Below, piece after piece: positions 1-11,787 of a stretch of 64,000 bases of DNA (within the stretch, counting starts at the first letter, position 1; each line of letters begins with the position of its first letter). Under the pieces are notes generated by a model. That model ran no database searches. It was not told the DNA's origin and was given only the letters and a program-made list of their open reading frames with translations. The translations under genes were made by a program, and so were the position numbers. Source of the DNA: Congeria kusceri. Its lineage: Eukaryota; Mollusca; Bivalvia; Myida; Dreissenidae. The stretch covers positions 20,816,480-20,880,479 of the forward strand of contig CM051034.1 in assembly GCA_027627225.1 (NCBI GenBank). Direction: 5' to 3'.

Positions 1-1187
1 ACTGTGAAATTATAAATCCAGAGAAACACAGCACACTGTGAAAACATACTGATCTTGATATGTATCTATCTGAGTGTTGTTTTGTTTGCCAATCTCTCAC
101 CATTTGTGTGTATGTACTGCATTGAAGCTTTAATATTTTATAGAGGCTGAGTGTGCAATTAATTATGTTGAACTTATGCTTTTGTGATTAAGTTTTTAAT
201 TTTTAATTATGTTGTAATGCAATATCATCAATGACTAGCAGGCAGTGGGCTTACATTATTATTGCATACCTAGAATATATAGCAACGTTACATGGTAAGG
301 TCATGAACATTTCATAAGCCGTACTAATATGTAATAACAATAGACATGTAGTATTGCGTTAAACGTTTTAAGTGTTCAAAGTGTTTCTTAAAACATATCA
401 TATAGTGTTCATGTAAATAGAAAATCGAAATAAACACATGTTCATTATGTATGTGTATAGCAATGTGTTTGTAAATCTAATAAATCATTGTTGTAGCAGA
501 AATTGTTTCACATGTTGGTGAATTACTTAATTACTGCATCATTTGTAATTTTATGATTTTTCATCATTTATGCTTTATATTTTGCATTTGAATTTATTTT
601 CGAGCAAAAACGTTGTGTACGTGTAAACTCTGTTGAAAGAGACATTGTAAGAGAATATTAATCGCGGATTTGGTTGGAAGTCTAATTGTTGGAAACGCAT
701 TGTTGTATTAAGCTATTGGAACTCAATTTGTATATGGAAAGATCGATGTACAATATGTTTTTACACGATACTTTGATATAAACAACATTTTTGAAATATA
801 GTGCTACAAAGGTAATTATATAAATGTCTGTATGCCTAGCCGCATCAATTTATCTCTGATAACAAAAGATCTCACGCAATCATTAATGTTTTTGTAATGC
901 AACTAGTAGTTTTGGTGAAAGTCCTCCTTGATTTTTTTCCGTTTTATTTTATCTTGTCGTCTTAAAGATCATTATATATTATTTCGACCTTGGTTACACT
1001 TTCGTGTTTTATATCGATCACTGTTGATGTTTTCTCTACGATTGCATTTGTATTATGTATTTGAAAATATAATATAGAAATATAAAGGTAATACATCTCA
1101 CTTATATTCTTTTTGTTAACTTCTTTCATTACCTAATGTTTTATTTTCATTCCATGTATAACACTCATGTTATTTTTGTATACCATA

Positions 1188-1241
1188 TGGCTAAAAGCAA
1201 TTGTATGCTTAAGAGCCTAATAAATGTTGTTGTTGTTGTAT
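1188..1241 (+). repeat. Possible retroposon 3' tail ending in (TTG)n
   Basis: The phrase 'gagcctaataaatg' is followed directly by a short TTG tandem run. An AATAAA-like signal followed by a simple-repeat tail is a common 3' end for CR1/jockey-type LINEs and their SINEs. No coding sequence is recognisable upstream, so this would be a heavily 5'-truncated insertion. The assignment rests on tail shape alone. Confidence 0.3.
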
Positions 1242-1540
1242 AGATGTTTTGGTACGCTGTCATTTCATTTTTAATAGTGCGCATATTTGTTGCTATAATT
1301 ATGCTATTTGATACATTAGTTGAAAACGACAGTTTACCAACAATGATCTTCCGAAAAATACGTGAATGCAGTAGTAAAGGGTCCCAATGTGAAATTATCT
1401 AAACTTGTTAGAAAAGTTAAATTTCATTCGAAAAGCTTATAATAGGTCGTTGTATTTTATTTTCAACCGCATAGTAGCATGTTGCTACTGAATTACATTA
1501 TTAGTGTAGACCATTTGTATTTAGCAGGCCCGATTTACCG

Positions 1541-1577
1541 GCGGGGGGGCGCACGGGGCACTTGCCCCCCCCCCCCC
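1541..1577. repeat. G-run and C-run able to fold back
   Basis: A run of G is followed about 10 bases later by a C-run of about 14. The two can pair into a G:C hairpin. Such runs are prone to slippage and sequencing error, so the exact lengths are uncertain. Confidence 0.6.
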
Positions 1578-1667
1578 TCCCAGCTGACACCAAAGCTTAT
1601 GTATTGTATATGCCTTGAACATGAAATTTAAATAGGAAAAGGCGATTGTGAACATATGTGCTGCCCC

Positions 1668-2485
1668 TAGTTATGGGCAAATCGGTTGCAAATGGCCAGT
1701 CGATTAATCGACATAATCGACCAGTTCAACCGATGCGATGATCGGTTATAATCGATAGTTGTGTACTATATCATTTCCATTCTTTACAACAGGATATATC
1801 AATGTATATGTGTAAATAAATTGCATATTTATGTTATTCTTCATAATAATCTACTATGCATGGAATAAAGAAATTAAAATGATGGTTAATATTGTATTTA
1901 TTCTGTGTAATATTTAATTGAAAACAACCGATTCAAATTTAGCACACATATACAGTTTTCAACAGTAGAGTTATGCTTAACAATAAATAGATCTAATATT
2001 GATCTGACATGGATATTACAATGCAAAGTCAATGATAGTGATGATAAAGTTCTCTAATGTGTAAGCACATATATTTTATTTTCTCTGTGGTGGTACAACT
2101 TTTTGATATTCATTTATTGCTGGCGACAAGATTATATAAATTAATGCAGACAATAGATACAGACATTAATGAATTATCTTTGATTTTAAAATCGTGCATT
2201 GTATATTTTAAAGGGATCTGCCGGAAACAAGTGGGTGGTAAAATACGGGTTTTGTACATATATAAGTGGCATTGTTGCTGAGAATCGACTTGCATTTGAA
2301 AGTAAATGTACTTGACCAAAGTTTTTCTGACCGACAAATGCACAAAAACGTTTACAAAATACTAAACATTTAAACATTTTATCTTTTCTCGCTTAATCGA
2401 TTGCCGAAATTAAACGTCGGCGATCGCGATCACAAATCTTTGCGCGACGATTATTCGACTCCAGTCGATTATCGGCCCATCACAA
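1668..2485. mobile_element. hAT-like non-autonomous DNA transposon
   Basis: The 818-bp segment is flanked by an 8-bp direct repeat, GCTGCCCC (1660-1667 and 2486-2493). It begins TAGTTATGGGC and ends GCCCATCACAA, which are imperfect inverted repeats. An 8-bp target duplication with short T/CA-type inverted ends is the hAT signature. Subterminal regions are rich in CGATTAATCGA-like palindromes. No transposase is encoded; open frames inside are short and featureless, so it would need a transposase in trans. Confidence 0.6.
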
Positions 2486-2822
2486 GCTGCCCCTAAACCG
2501 ATCAATATCGCTAATCCAAGACCAATGCTAATGCACAGTGTCAGATGAGCGTGGGGGGCACATGTGCTACCAGCTGATCCCAAATCGCATACACGTACAT
2601 GTTTATATTTTTTAAATATTGTACTGTCAATTTGATATTAAGTTGATATCACAGCTGCAGCCAGAGTTAATAGATTGTATACATTTATATCGTTTAAAGG
2701 ACTTGCTCACAGATTTTTGTAAAAAAAGATGAAAAATACCATTAAATAACTAAACTGAAACAAATAAAACCATCCGAACTAAATAGCTCAAGTATTATAA
2801 AAAGAACAATATAAAAAAGTTG

Positions 2823-2895
2823 ACCCTATCAGGGCTCGAAACTACGGCCTCCAGATCAAAAGTACGACGCCCTAACCACTCGTCTAGTCTGATTT
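2823..2895 (-). repeat. tRNA-derived SINE head
   Basis: On the minus strand there is an A-box-like 'gacgagtggttagggcg' and, downstream, a B-box-like 'gtttcgagccctg', at the spacing of RNA polymerase III promoters in tRNA-derived SINEs. The cloverleaf is imperfect, so this is better called a SINE head than a tRNA gene. Confidence 0.5.
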
Positions 2896-3106
2896 TTACA
2901 TATCTTTTTGTAATTATTACTTTATATATGTGAGTCACGTGTGTCAACAATTTCAACGAATACTCCAGACATAATCCATACACTGCATAACAATTTGTAA
3001 TAAGCAATGAAAACATAAGTTAGGCCATAAATGACCTAAGTTGACAAAATGGGCGGACAAAAGCGCCGTATATATAAAATATATTATACCGTGAAATATC
3101 AAGTAT

Positions 3107-3400
3107 TCAAAAATAGCATACATTAATTGGCGTATATTTGCCGTGGCATAAAAGAACGATGAATGGAAATAAAGAGGTGGAGGTTTGTGTGGTGGTCGTT
3201 TTTAGAATTGCAAAATGGTGAGGTATCCGCCTGCACCAAATATAATGTAAACAATGAGTTCTACGTATTCTGATTGGCTGACTAACATCACGTGATAAAA
3301 CATTTGTATACGATTGGATATTGACTACTGAGCTAAGGTTAACTTGCACTAAACAATTAACGTGAACAATGACATAAAAAAAATTATGTGTTCATAAAAT
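3107..3400. repeat. Diverged relative of the YR-retroelement terminal repeat
   Basis: This stretch aligns by eye with 19070-19320, the A2 region of the retroelement at 18,755-25,783. Shared landmarks in the same order are a 'ggtggaggt' segment, a 'ttctgattggct' segment and the ending 'caatgacataaaaaa...ttatgtg..cataaa'. Divergence is substantial, so this is an old solo or partial terminal region from a related element, now inside the 2694-3578 element. Confidence 0.45.
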
Positions 3401-3578
3401 ATTATATACTTTTATCAATTTCATCCGATGATTTTTCATTTAAGACACATTATTTACAGTATATCTCTATGTCAGCAGTGCTTTTTAGCTCCTATATATA
3501 CTATTCTTTTATACCTGGAATATGTGACTAAAATTTGGTAAAATGTCAATTCTTCAATGTGTGAGCAGGTCCCTTTAA

Positions 3579-5914
3579 ATGAAAAACAAGCATATATGTG
3601 TTATATAAAATATATTGATTCATGTTCAATCGAAAAATTTACATTGCAAACATAACAAAAAGGTAATTTGAGATACAGAAAAAGTGCATAATTAACACTC
3701 TGTTGGTATATTTATTTTTATCCTGCTTCTACATGCAACAGTGACCTAATAAATCGGTGTCGAATAAAATTTCCTATCTCCAGTCAACAGGAAGTGGCAA
3801 GGTTTATCAAGCTAGTAGTTAATTCCCACGCGCCGAATAACAACATTGGACAGAACGAGAATATGAAGGAAATGCATCTCTACTGACCCGAGTTTTTCAT
3901 CATCAACATTGAACAAAAATGATCGGGTTTATATAATGTTAATATCTCTCTTGAGAGCAAGCTTTAATTATTAAGGGTATAGATATATAACTGGAAAAAA
4001 AAACAAAGAAGCAAAAATCTGTGATCACAGAATTAACAATTGAGTCAGTGCAGTCGTAAGTGTTATAATCCTTTAATTAGTTTGATTCGTTAAAAAATCA
4101 TGACCGTCAGAGGCTTTTGTCCTTATATAGTATATCAGGGTCCTTTCGCTTCTGACACTCTTTACTTAATAAGCCAGTGGAGCGATAAAGACACTCGTGT
4201 TCCTCTTGTTTGTCTTCTGTTAGGGATATTTTACACAATGGACATTGACTTAAAACGACGTGTCACCTGTGCATTCTGTTGGATCGTGACGACGAATTAC
4301 TTGACATATTAATACTCAGCATTGTATGTGGAGACACCATGTGATTTTGTCGAAATTGCATTTCGTGTTTCTTACGGGTGACTAAAATCAAGTGACATGC
4401 ATTTTCTTAGAAGTAATACAACGTCATTTTTGTATTTTAAATTTTGAAAGTTGAGAGAAGCATCTTTCCAAAGAGACCAGACTCGGAACATCTGAAATAA
4501 GGAAAAGAACAGAACAACTCCATGATAGTTTGCTATTTTACAATTTGACCCGATAGGGACTGTACTCCTGTACTGGTTTCTAACCTTTAATATTATATAT
4601 ACAACTTTTATTTTGTCTTCTTCTTGTGTTCGTGGAAGGATTGTGTATATGCTGTGTTTTGGCTTGGTTTATTAGGTGTTGATTGTTTTAATTATTATGT
4701 CATTATATATGATTTATTTATTGTTAATTGAAAATGTACATACAACATTTAAGACCCATTGTGTAATATAGAAGTAAATTCTTGATTGCCTTTGAAAATA
4801 TTAACATGTATTTATAGATAAACAACCTTATGAAACAAGTTGTATTTAGTTTCGAAACGTTCTCTCATTTATCGACCGAACACAGAAACACACTTAAGTG
4901 TCTAGGGGGACATGTTACATTACGACCTATTTTGTCTATATAGTTCTATTGTCGATTTCTTTTAATAGACATTTTACTTTAGTTTTGTTAATTAAAAAAA
5001 ATCTATAACAATACGCTTCAATCAGTTGTTTTCTTGCTATAAAAACGACCAATCTATAAGTTTTTATTATTTTCGTTTATTTTACTACATATTGTTATAA
5101 CATAATGGGCCTTTAACATTTAACATATAATGTATTAAGCCAATTGTTTTACCTATAGTATACCTGTAGTATGCGCAATGAATGCTCACACTTTATATTG
5201 AGTAGTGTTTGTTATTGTTCTTTAATTAAAAAAATAAAGACTAAAAGACGAATGTGTGTTTTTAGACAAATGCAGTGTTTTGCAGTTATTTATCAATGTT
5301 TCATTTCGTATACCAAAGTCATATAAATGCTCAAAAGCATAAATACAAAAGAATAAAACAGCACATAAAGATTGTAATATTAATCAAAGTAAGTACCTTT
5401 TCCGTTTCCACCACCTTAAATTAAGTTTCTTTTAAGAAACTTTTTATATTTAATATCAGTTCAAACGCATTACGTCAATAGGCATTCGACAGAGTTTGTT
5501 GATTTTTAGTTTCTCGGATCCGACGTCCCAAATTTGTTTGAAAACACAAAACCTAATAGAAATAGGAATACAACCAATAATGTTAAAATAATAAACACAC
5601 AATTTATGAAGTTCCAATAGTGCCGAATTTGTTGCATATCAAAAGAGAATTTTAAACAGCTATAAAGTAAAAGCACAGTGAAATATATATCAATTGTACG
5701 TCAGCAAGACTTTATATGCATTATATTACAAATGTTGAAATGTCACTGTATTGTTAGTAAAAAGAGGTTACACAGTTCAAAAGGAATAGAAGCCTGTGGA
5801 CAATTTCGTAGCAACATGTATGCTCGACATTCAGTACATATATTTAGGTCTGGGATAATAAATCGTTGTAAACCAATTGACATGGCATCTTAAGGTAGTC
5901 GATTGTAGACCGTT
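3579..5914. other. Non-coding stretch with one dispersed repeat
   Basis: No gene is supported. Open frames are short, have no recognisable domain and lie in AT-rich sequence. The only structure I could relate to elsewhere is at 4353-4600, which resembles 29500-29740. Confidence 0.5.
4353..4600 (+). repeat. Dispersed repeat, related to 29500-29740
   Basis: Shared landmarks in the same order and orientation are 'tttcttacgggtgact', 'attttaaattttg', 'catctttccaaagaga' and 'tggtttctaacct'. The copies are diverged in between. There is no coding capacity and the family is not recognised. Confidence 0.5.
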
Positions 5915-7607
5915 AAGCCCCGGTCACACTGTCACGATTTTGGCTACGATTGGCCACGATTTACAAAATCTTCGTGAAGCGTGGTAAAGCGTGAACACAT
6001 ACGTACTGGCATCTGTGTGGATCTTGAAGAATCTTGGGGACTCCTTATCGATCGGGAAGCGCTTCTACAGTTTTTTTCGGACAGTTTTGAACATGTTTAA
6101 AACATTCGCGGCTTGTTCTAGAGCGCCATGATTTTTCCAAACCGTAGGACAATCCTAGTGCCATCGTATCTCAATCTGGCTTATTCTTACAGCCATCGTA
6201 GATGCACTCCTGAATGTTCGTGTTTAATCGTGATTAATCGTGACAGCTGTTATGACATTATACATTACAAGATTGCAGTACGTTTTGCTACGTATAAGGT
6301 ACGGATTTCTACGCTTGCCCTATGGTTCAGTTACGATTCCAGTAGGATCTGTAAGCCCTGGTCACACTTTCACGATTTTTGCTACGATTGCCCACGATTT
6401 ACAAAATCTTGGTAAAGCGTTGTAAAGCGTGAGCACATACGTACTGGCATCTGTGTGAATCTTGGAGGATCTTGGTTGATCCTTATCGATCGGAAAGCGC
6501 TACGACAGTTTTGAACAGGTTTAAAACATACGTGGCTTATCGTAGCGCCGCCACGATTTTTCCAAAACGTAGGACAATCCTAGTGCCATCGTATCTCAAT
6601 CTGACTTATTTTTACAGCCCTCGTAGAGGCATTTGTGGCCTTTCGTGTTTAATCGTGATTAATCGTGACAGATTTTATGACATATATATTACAAGACTGT
6701 AATACGTTATTGTACGTTTTGCTACGTAAATGGTACGAATTTATACGCTTACACTACGGTTCAGTTACGATTCCAATAGGATCTTTAGCGACAACTATCA
6801 TGACTACTCACGAATATACACGATGGATTACGACAACGCGACGATTGGGTCGCGTTGTCGCTACGGTTTATCGCGATGTTACTACGCACTCACTACATTT
6901 ACCTACGTTAGTGTCACGATTGTGCACAAGGCATCGTGATGCCTTGAAGCGTAGTGAAGGGTGAGAATTATTGGCTGTTATTAGGTTTATCGTGATGAAT
7001 CTTCTTTAATCTTACTACAATCTTAGGAGAAACGTTAATAATCGCATGTAATCGTCTGCTACCGTAGCGTTTACCTGACGCGAGCGTATTGCAACAGTAA
7101 TATAGCGCATCATATCTTAGTAAAACCTTGGTGAATCGGCTGCGGAAACGTACAAGTGTCGTTGATATTCGTAGTCTCGTCCTACAACAACCGTAGGTAT
7201 ACGTAGGAAGACACAATCGGGACACTGTGAATCCCGACTCATCACGATTAACCCGTCCACGATCAATCGTGGGCTATCGTAGCCAAAATCGTAACAGTTT
7301 GACCGGGGCTTTAGCGACAACTGTCATGACCACTCACGAATATACACGTTGGACCACGACAACGCGACGATTGGGTCGCATTGCCTGTGCGGTTTATCGC
7401 GATGATACTACGCACTGACTACGTTTTTCAACGTTGGTGTCACGATTATGCACGAGGCATCGTGATGTCGAAATCGCCTTGAAGCGTGACAATTATTGGC
7501 TGAGCGTAGTGAACATTGTGCATCCCGACTCATCACGATTAACACGTCTACGATCAATCGTGGGCTATCGTAGCCAAAATCGTTACAGCGTGACCGAGGC
7601 TGTAGCG
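5915..7607. mobile_element. Composite foldback-like element with duplicated halves
   Basis: The ends read 'aagccccggtcacactgtc' (5915) and its reverse-complement form 'gtgaccgaggct' (about 7590-7602). The left half is present twice in tandem (5915-6352 and 6353-6787, about 438 bp each). The right half is also present twice (6788-7312 and 7313-7607, the second shortened), both starting 'agcgacaact'. The order is therefore start, start, end, end. The interior is densely populated with short CGAT/ATCG-rich palindromic motifs. No transposase ORF is present. Confidence 0.6.
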
Positions 7608-7897
7608 GAAGAACAGTCTTTAGTATTGAGATCAAAAACAGGCATAACAAACACAACTGTTGTTCGACTCATCAGGCCACACGATTTTTAATTAATAATT
7701 TGCACGTATTAGTTACGAACATATGTAAATGTTTTTATACAAACTATTTAATGAAAACGGAATAATATACTAGTACATAACATTAAACATCTCCACTTAT
7801 GCCAATTAGTTGTAGGAGTTTCGAGTCGCATCACTCTTGAGATTTGTGCCGTCATTCTCAAGTTGCAAGACTTTGCAAGACAAGTACAAAATATTCA

Positions 7898-8521
7898 TAA
7901 AGCCCCGGTCACACTGTCACGATTTTGGCTACGATTGCCAACGATTTACAAACTCTTGGTGAAGCATCGAAAAGAGTAAATACATATGTGACGGCATCTA
8001 TGTGAATATTGAAGAATCTTGGGTAATCGTTATCGGTCAGGAAGCACCACGACCGTTTTAAACATATTTAAAATTATGGTAGCTTTTTTCAAAAAGTAGG
8101 ACGAACCTTGTGCAATCGTTTCTGAATTTGGGTATTTCTTACAGCCTTTACATAGGCATTCGTGGTCTTTCGTGTATAAAAGTGACTGGTTTTATTACAT
8201 CGTGATGTCCAAATTACCTGGAAGCGTAGTGTAGCGTGAAAATAGACCTTTCAAGTTGTTTGCCCTTAAAATTAGACATTTTCCGAATTATTGAAGCATT
8301 CTACACCGCAGCAGTTCGTAGCATATCTTGGTGAAACCATGATGAATTGGCTGCGGAATACAACAAGTGTTGTTGATATTCGTAATCTCACCCTACAACA
8401 TTTGTCAGTACATGAAGAAGATGCAACGGGTCAATGTGCTCCCGAAACATCACGATTAACATGCCCACGATCAGTCACATGAAATCGTAACCATAGTCGT
8501 GACAGTGTGACCTGGGTTTAA
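7898..8521. mobile_element. Simple copy of the same inverted-repeat family
   Basis: It starts 'taaagccccggtcacactg' and ends 'cagtgtgacctgggttta', an inverted pair of roughly 35-45 bp. The interior matches both the left-half and right-half sequences of the 5915-7607 composite but carries only one of each. At about 620 bp this is probably the ordinary form of the family. No coding capacity. Confidence 0.6.
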
Positions 8522-8590
8522 GTCCCGCGAAGGTCCTGCCCTTGTCTTGCGCTAACGCAAGTTGCATTTACTGACAATGAGTACAAAAGG

Positions 8591-8757
8591 TAAGCCAACG
8601 TACGTTGTCGTAGTTTGTTGTATGCTATTTAAGTACGACTACGCACTTTAACACACTACAGTCTGCGGTCGAAACGTAAGCCAACGCACGTTGTCGTAGG
8701 TAGTTGTATGTTATTTAAGTACGACTACGCACTTAAACACACTACAGTCTGCGGCGA
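8591..8757 (+). repeat. 86-bp tandem duplication
   Basis: A unit beginning 'taagccaacg' at 8591 is repeated from 8677, with only a few substitutions. Both units end 'acactacagtctgcgg'. Each contains the short inverted motif 'cgtcgta'/'tacgac', giving weak hairpin potential. Confidence 0.7.
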
Positions 8758-9469
8758 CATAAGTCGGCACACATACTGTCTCATGAAAAATATACACGGG
8801 CATTGTTTGTGTCGTTTGTTTCACAATGTAATTCAGCAGTTTTTCCTGGTTTCAAAATTAATACAATGCCCATGACCATATTCCTCGGGATGAAAGTTTT
8901 ACACGATATTTGCGCTTTTTAGGGCGGCAATAATGCACCCTGAGAAGCCAAGCATATAATTTTCTATTTTTAACAAAAAGTCGAAATATCATGCCAAACC
9001 CAATAACTAACGGAAAACAATATTGAAACATAGTTTAACAGAAATGTAGTCACACAATATGTTGAAACAGCTTACTGAGGTACACTAAGCATATTGCATT
9101 GGAAACATTACATGAGCGAACTAAACACATACCCGGAAAACAGTTTAATAATACAACATTGTAATTAATGTTACAAGGGATAATTCATTTTACATTTTAA
9201 TGCTTTTATTGCCTATTACCAAACATAAAAACAGCACATACAGTATCTTCTACAGAGCTAATAGTCACTAAAATGTGACTTTATGTATTAATGGAGAAAC
9301 GTTTGCTTAAATGTACACCCACATTTTATTTTCTCCGCGTATCTGTACACCCAAATTTCATTTTCTCACTGCATACCTTCCAGTTGTGTGCGCGCCATTT
9401 ACGCGTGTACACGCCTGAGAATATCTGGGCCTCTGAAAATATCAGTAGAACCGATGGATGCTTTCCGAT
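8758..9469. other. Non-coding stretch, nothing identified
   Basis: AT-rich, with no ORF carrying a recognisable domain and no clear repeat. The short open frames at 9291-9523 overlap on both strands and have no supporting features. Confidence 0.4.
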
Positions 9470-10240
9470 GCCGCTCTTACCTCTAAATGTGGCCTTGATC
9501 TTCAACCTAAGGACCTGATTCATATGGACTCACGTTGTCATGTTGAGGCAAAAAATTGTGTAAAGTGATTTAAAATCCATTCAAAAAGTCCAGAGAAGCA
9601 AAAGCTAATTTTGACTTTTGATCATTACGTTCGACCTTGACCTTTCACATACAGCTCTGGTTCATGTGCGTGACATGGCGCCTACTTAAAGTTATTAAGT
9701 CTTATTGAGGTTAACATTTGTGTCAGGAAGTTTTAAAATCCATGACTGGTTAAGCACAGACAATTTTGAACTATGGCCTCTAAATGTGACCTCGACCTTT
9801 GACCTAGGGACCTGATTCATTTGAACTACACACAAGCTCATGGCAAGTGTGCCAAGTAATTTTAGACTCCCTTACACCAATGGTCAAGTTGTAGTGTGGA
9901 CAAGCACAACAGCCAATTTATAGTCAAAGGGCAATAACTCCCTAAAACACATCAGACTGGAACAAGCTGATTACATGCGCGTGTCCTATAAAGATTGATG
10001 CTGCATTTAAAGTTTCATTGAAATCGAGCTAATAGTTTCTGAAATCTGGAGCTGAGAAAAACAAATTCTATTTAAATGACATATTTATAACAACAAAGGC
10101 ATTAACTCCAAGACACACTATCACAACGGAATAATAATATTCGCGTGTCCTCTTGGTAAGGATATTGCATATAAAGATTCATTGAATTCAAGTCGTTAGT
10201 TTCTGGGATCTTGCGCGGAAACGAAAATAGTATATTAACG
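9470..10240. repeat. Diverged tandem 'tgaccttgacctttgacc' and 'gggcaataactcc' modules
   Basis: Three diverged units of about 150-160 bp (starting near 9477, 9630 and 9776) carry a 'gaccttgacctttgacct' motif followed by 'gattcat'. They continue into modules with 'gggcaataactccct' and 'tttcattgaaatc' (9925-10240). The same modules recur at 11600-11775 and 14452-14900, so this is a common dispersed family. Confidence 0.55.
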
Positions 10241-11309
10241 TGTATTATTCGGCGTATCTGTATAAGATCACTTTTGACCTAGATTTCTTGCAATTGTGTA
10301 CCAATGAAAAGCTAAAAATTATCCGCGATAAATTAATAATGCAGCGGTAAAATTGAATACCAATATTTTATTTGGCAAATTTTCTTGCGATGGAGAATTT
10401 TAGGGAATGCAAACTTACAACACTACCAATAATTGTTGCATAACGTTTTTGATTACATTTTACATAATTGTTTACATAAACGGTTAAAATAAAGTTATAA
10501 ACATATCCTCGATGTACACTTTAGAACTGAGCGTAAGTATGAAAATATTTTCTCATTGCATGTCTTGAACAGAATATTATATTCATTCCCAGAATAAATT
10601 CACTATTTTGTTTAGCCTAGCTCTATAAATAACAATTGATTCTAGCGAGTTCAAAATACTGCAGATAATTCTGAAAAATAGGGCGTGTTTAGCTGCCGAT
10701 GTATAGCTGTGTTTATATACATGCATCAATTAGACTCCATAGAATCATAAGACCGAATATTTCAATAAATGGGGAATTGCATTTGATTAAGAATTAATTT
10801 GAATTGCACATTTCTATCAACTCCTCCAGTAGATGTTATGCAACCTAGACAAATATATTACATCTTTTTGAAATGTGGTGACAGACGTCTAAATGTTATT
10901 CATGTTACTTTTACTTTATTTGCGTATCATTAATACTTTCTTTGCAAAACCAATTATATACAGAAACCTTTGATGCATCATATTCCTACCGAATATAATT
11001 TTAAATCGCCATAGTTTAATTAAATTTTATGTTTGCGCTATTAAAAATGGAAGTCATCATTATTTCAAATGCGCTGAATGTTCCATCAAGATTGTTTTTT
11101 ATTATTTGACCTCGAAATGTGTGTGTATTAGATATGTTTCCAAGATGAATGTAGGGTATATTACTTAAGAATAACAACACGCGTCTGATACAATATAATT
11201 TTCATTCATTCCCGCAATTATTTTTGTACATTGTTAATTTGATAAATTTAGCTGACAAATGTATATAAGAATTATTAAGAATTATTTAGGTCATTTATGT
11301 ATAACTGCT
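10241..11309. other. Non-coding AT-rich stretch
   Basis: No gene is supported. The part at 10245-10390 has an inverted, diverged relative at 25985-26112 (shared 'ttcggcgta' end, 'gatcacttttgacc' and a 'ccaataa' region). A short terminal-looking motif 'gacagctacgccgaaaaa' also occurs at 26097 and 31000, suggesting another dispersed element family. Confidence 0.4.
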
Positions 11310-11550
11310 AAAAACATGGGACGGTATGATCGGTTTATTCACGGTACAAATATTAATAATGATTGAATTAATCTCAAATTAATTTTGGGATCCGAGAACT
11401 TTTTTTTATGGTGTCCGAAAAATCCTGGGTCCGAGAAATCTCCTTATATAGGTTTTGGACCGAAAAACCTGGGGTCCGAAAAGCCACCTAACCGATCATC
11501 TTGGGCCTATTTTATTATGTTTAGGGTAAAATTGATATCTCAATATCAAT
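11310..11550 (+). repeat. Dispersed repeat, inverted relative of 18370-18560
   Basis: The sequence around 'acatgggacggtatgatcgg' through 'aaattaattttggg' is closely matched in reverse complement at 18480-18560, and the following 'ccgag..aa..ctcc' region corresponds to 18370-18480. The family is not identified. Confidence 0.55.
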
Positions 11551-11775
11551 ACCAACTGTCTTTTTTAAAGACAAAATCACATTTTTTGTTGTTAATATAA
11601 AGAAGGAAATAACTCCCTAACAATCATTGGACCGGAACAATCTTATAATATGAGGTCCCCACTTGGTAAGAATACTGAATATAATTTTTTATATTTAATT
11701 CGGGTTATTAGTTTCTGAAATTTCGCGCGGAAACGAAGATTTTCTGTTAAAATGGCCTATTTATACTGAAAGGGC

Positions 11776-11787
11776 TATAACCCTTTG
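11776..11787. repeat. 12-bp target-site duplication, one side of the LINE
   Basis: TATAACCCTTTG occurs here and again exactly at 14440-14451, immediately flanking the LINE sequence. Outside the two copies, the surrounding 'gggcaataactcc'-type repeat reads as one interrupted module, which supports insertion into it. Confidence 0.8.

Larger units (their letters stand above)
1..1667. other. AT-rich non-coding stretch
   Basis: No supported gene. The DNA is strongly AT-rich and all open frames are short and lack recognisable domains. It holds a repeat-type 3' tail near 1188-1241 and a G-run/C-run pair at 1541-1577, listed separately. The segment at 1525-1620 resembles 2545-2600 on the far side of the hAT-like element (a G-rich stretch, then an 'agctga' motif), so a repeat family probably spans this site. 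Confidence 0.5.
2694..3578. mobile_element. TTAA-flanked inverted-repeat element (MITE-like)
   Basis: The left end reads TTTAAAGGACTTGCTCACA (from 2693) and the right end is its near reverse complement, finishing TGTGAGCAGGTCCCTTTAAA (3560-3579). TTAA sits at both borders, as expected for a piggyBac-type target duplication, although TTAA could also be part of the inverted repeat. The interior is composite: it contains a tRNA-derived segment at 2823-2895 and a segment related to a YR-retroelement terminal repeat at 3107-3400. No transposase is visible. Confidence 0.55.

Noticed and set aside
6128..7691. Several ORFs of 60-99 codons in the foldback-like element
   Set aside because: They run in opposing directions through repeated inverted sequence, differ between the duplicated halves and have no domain.
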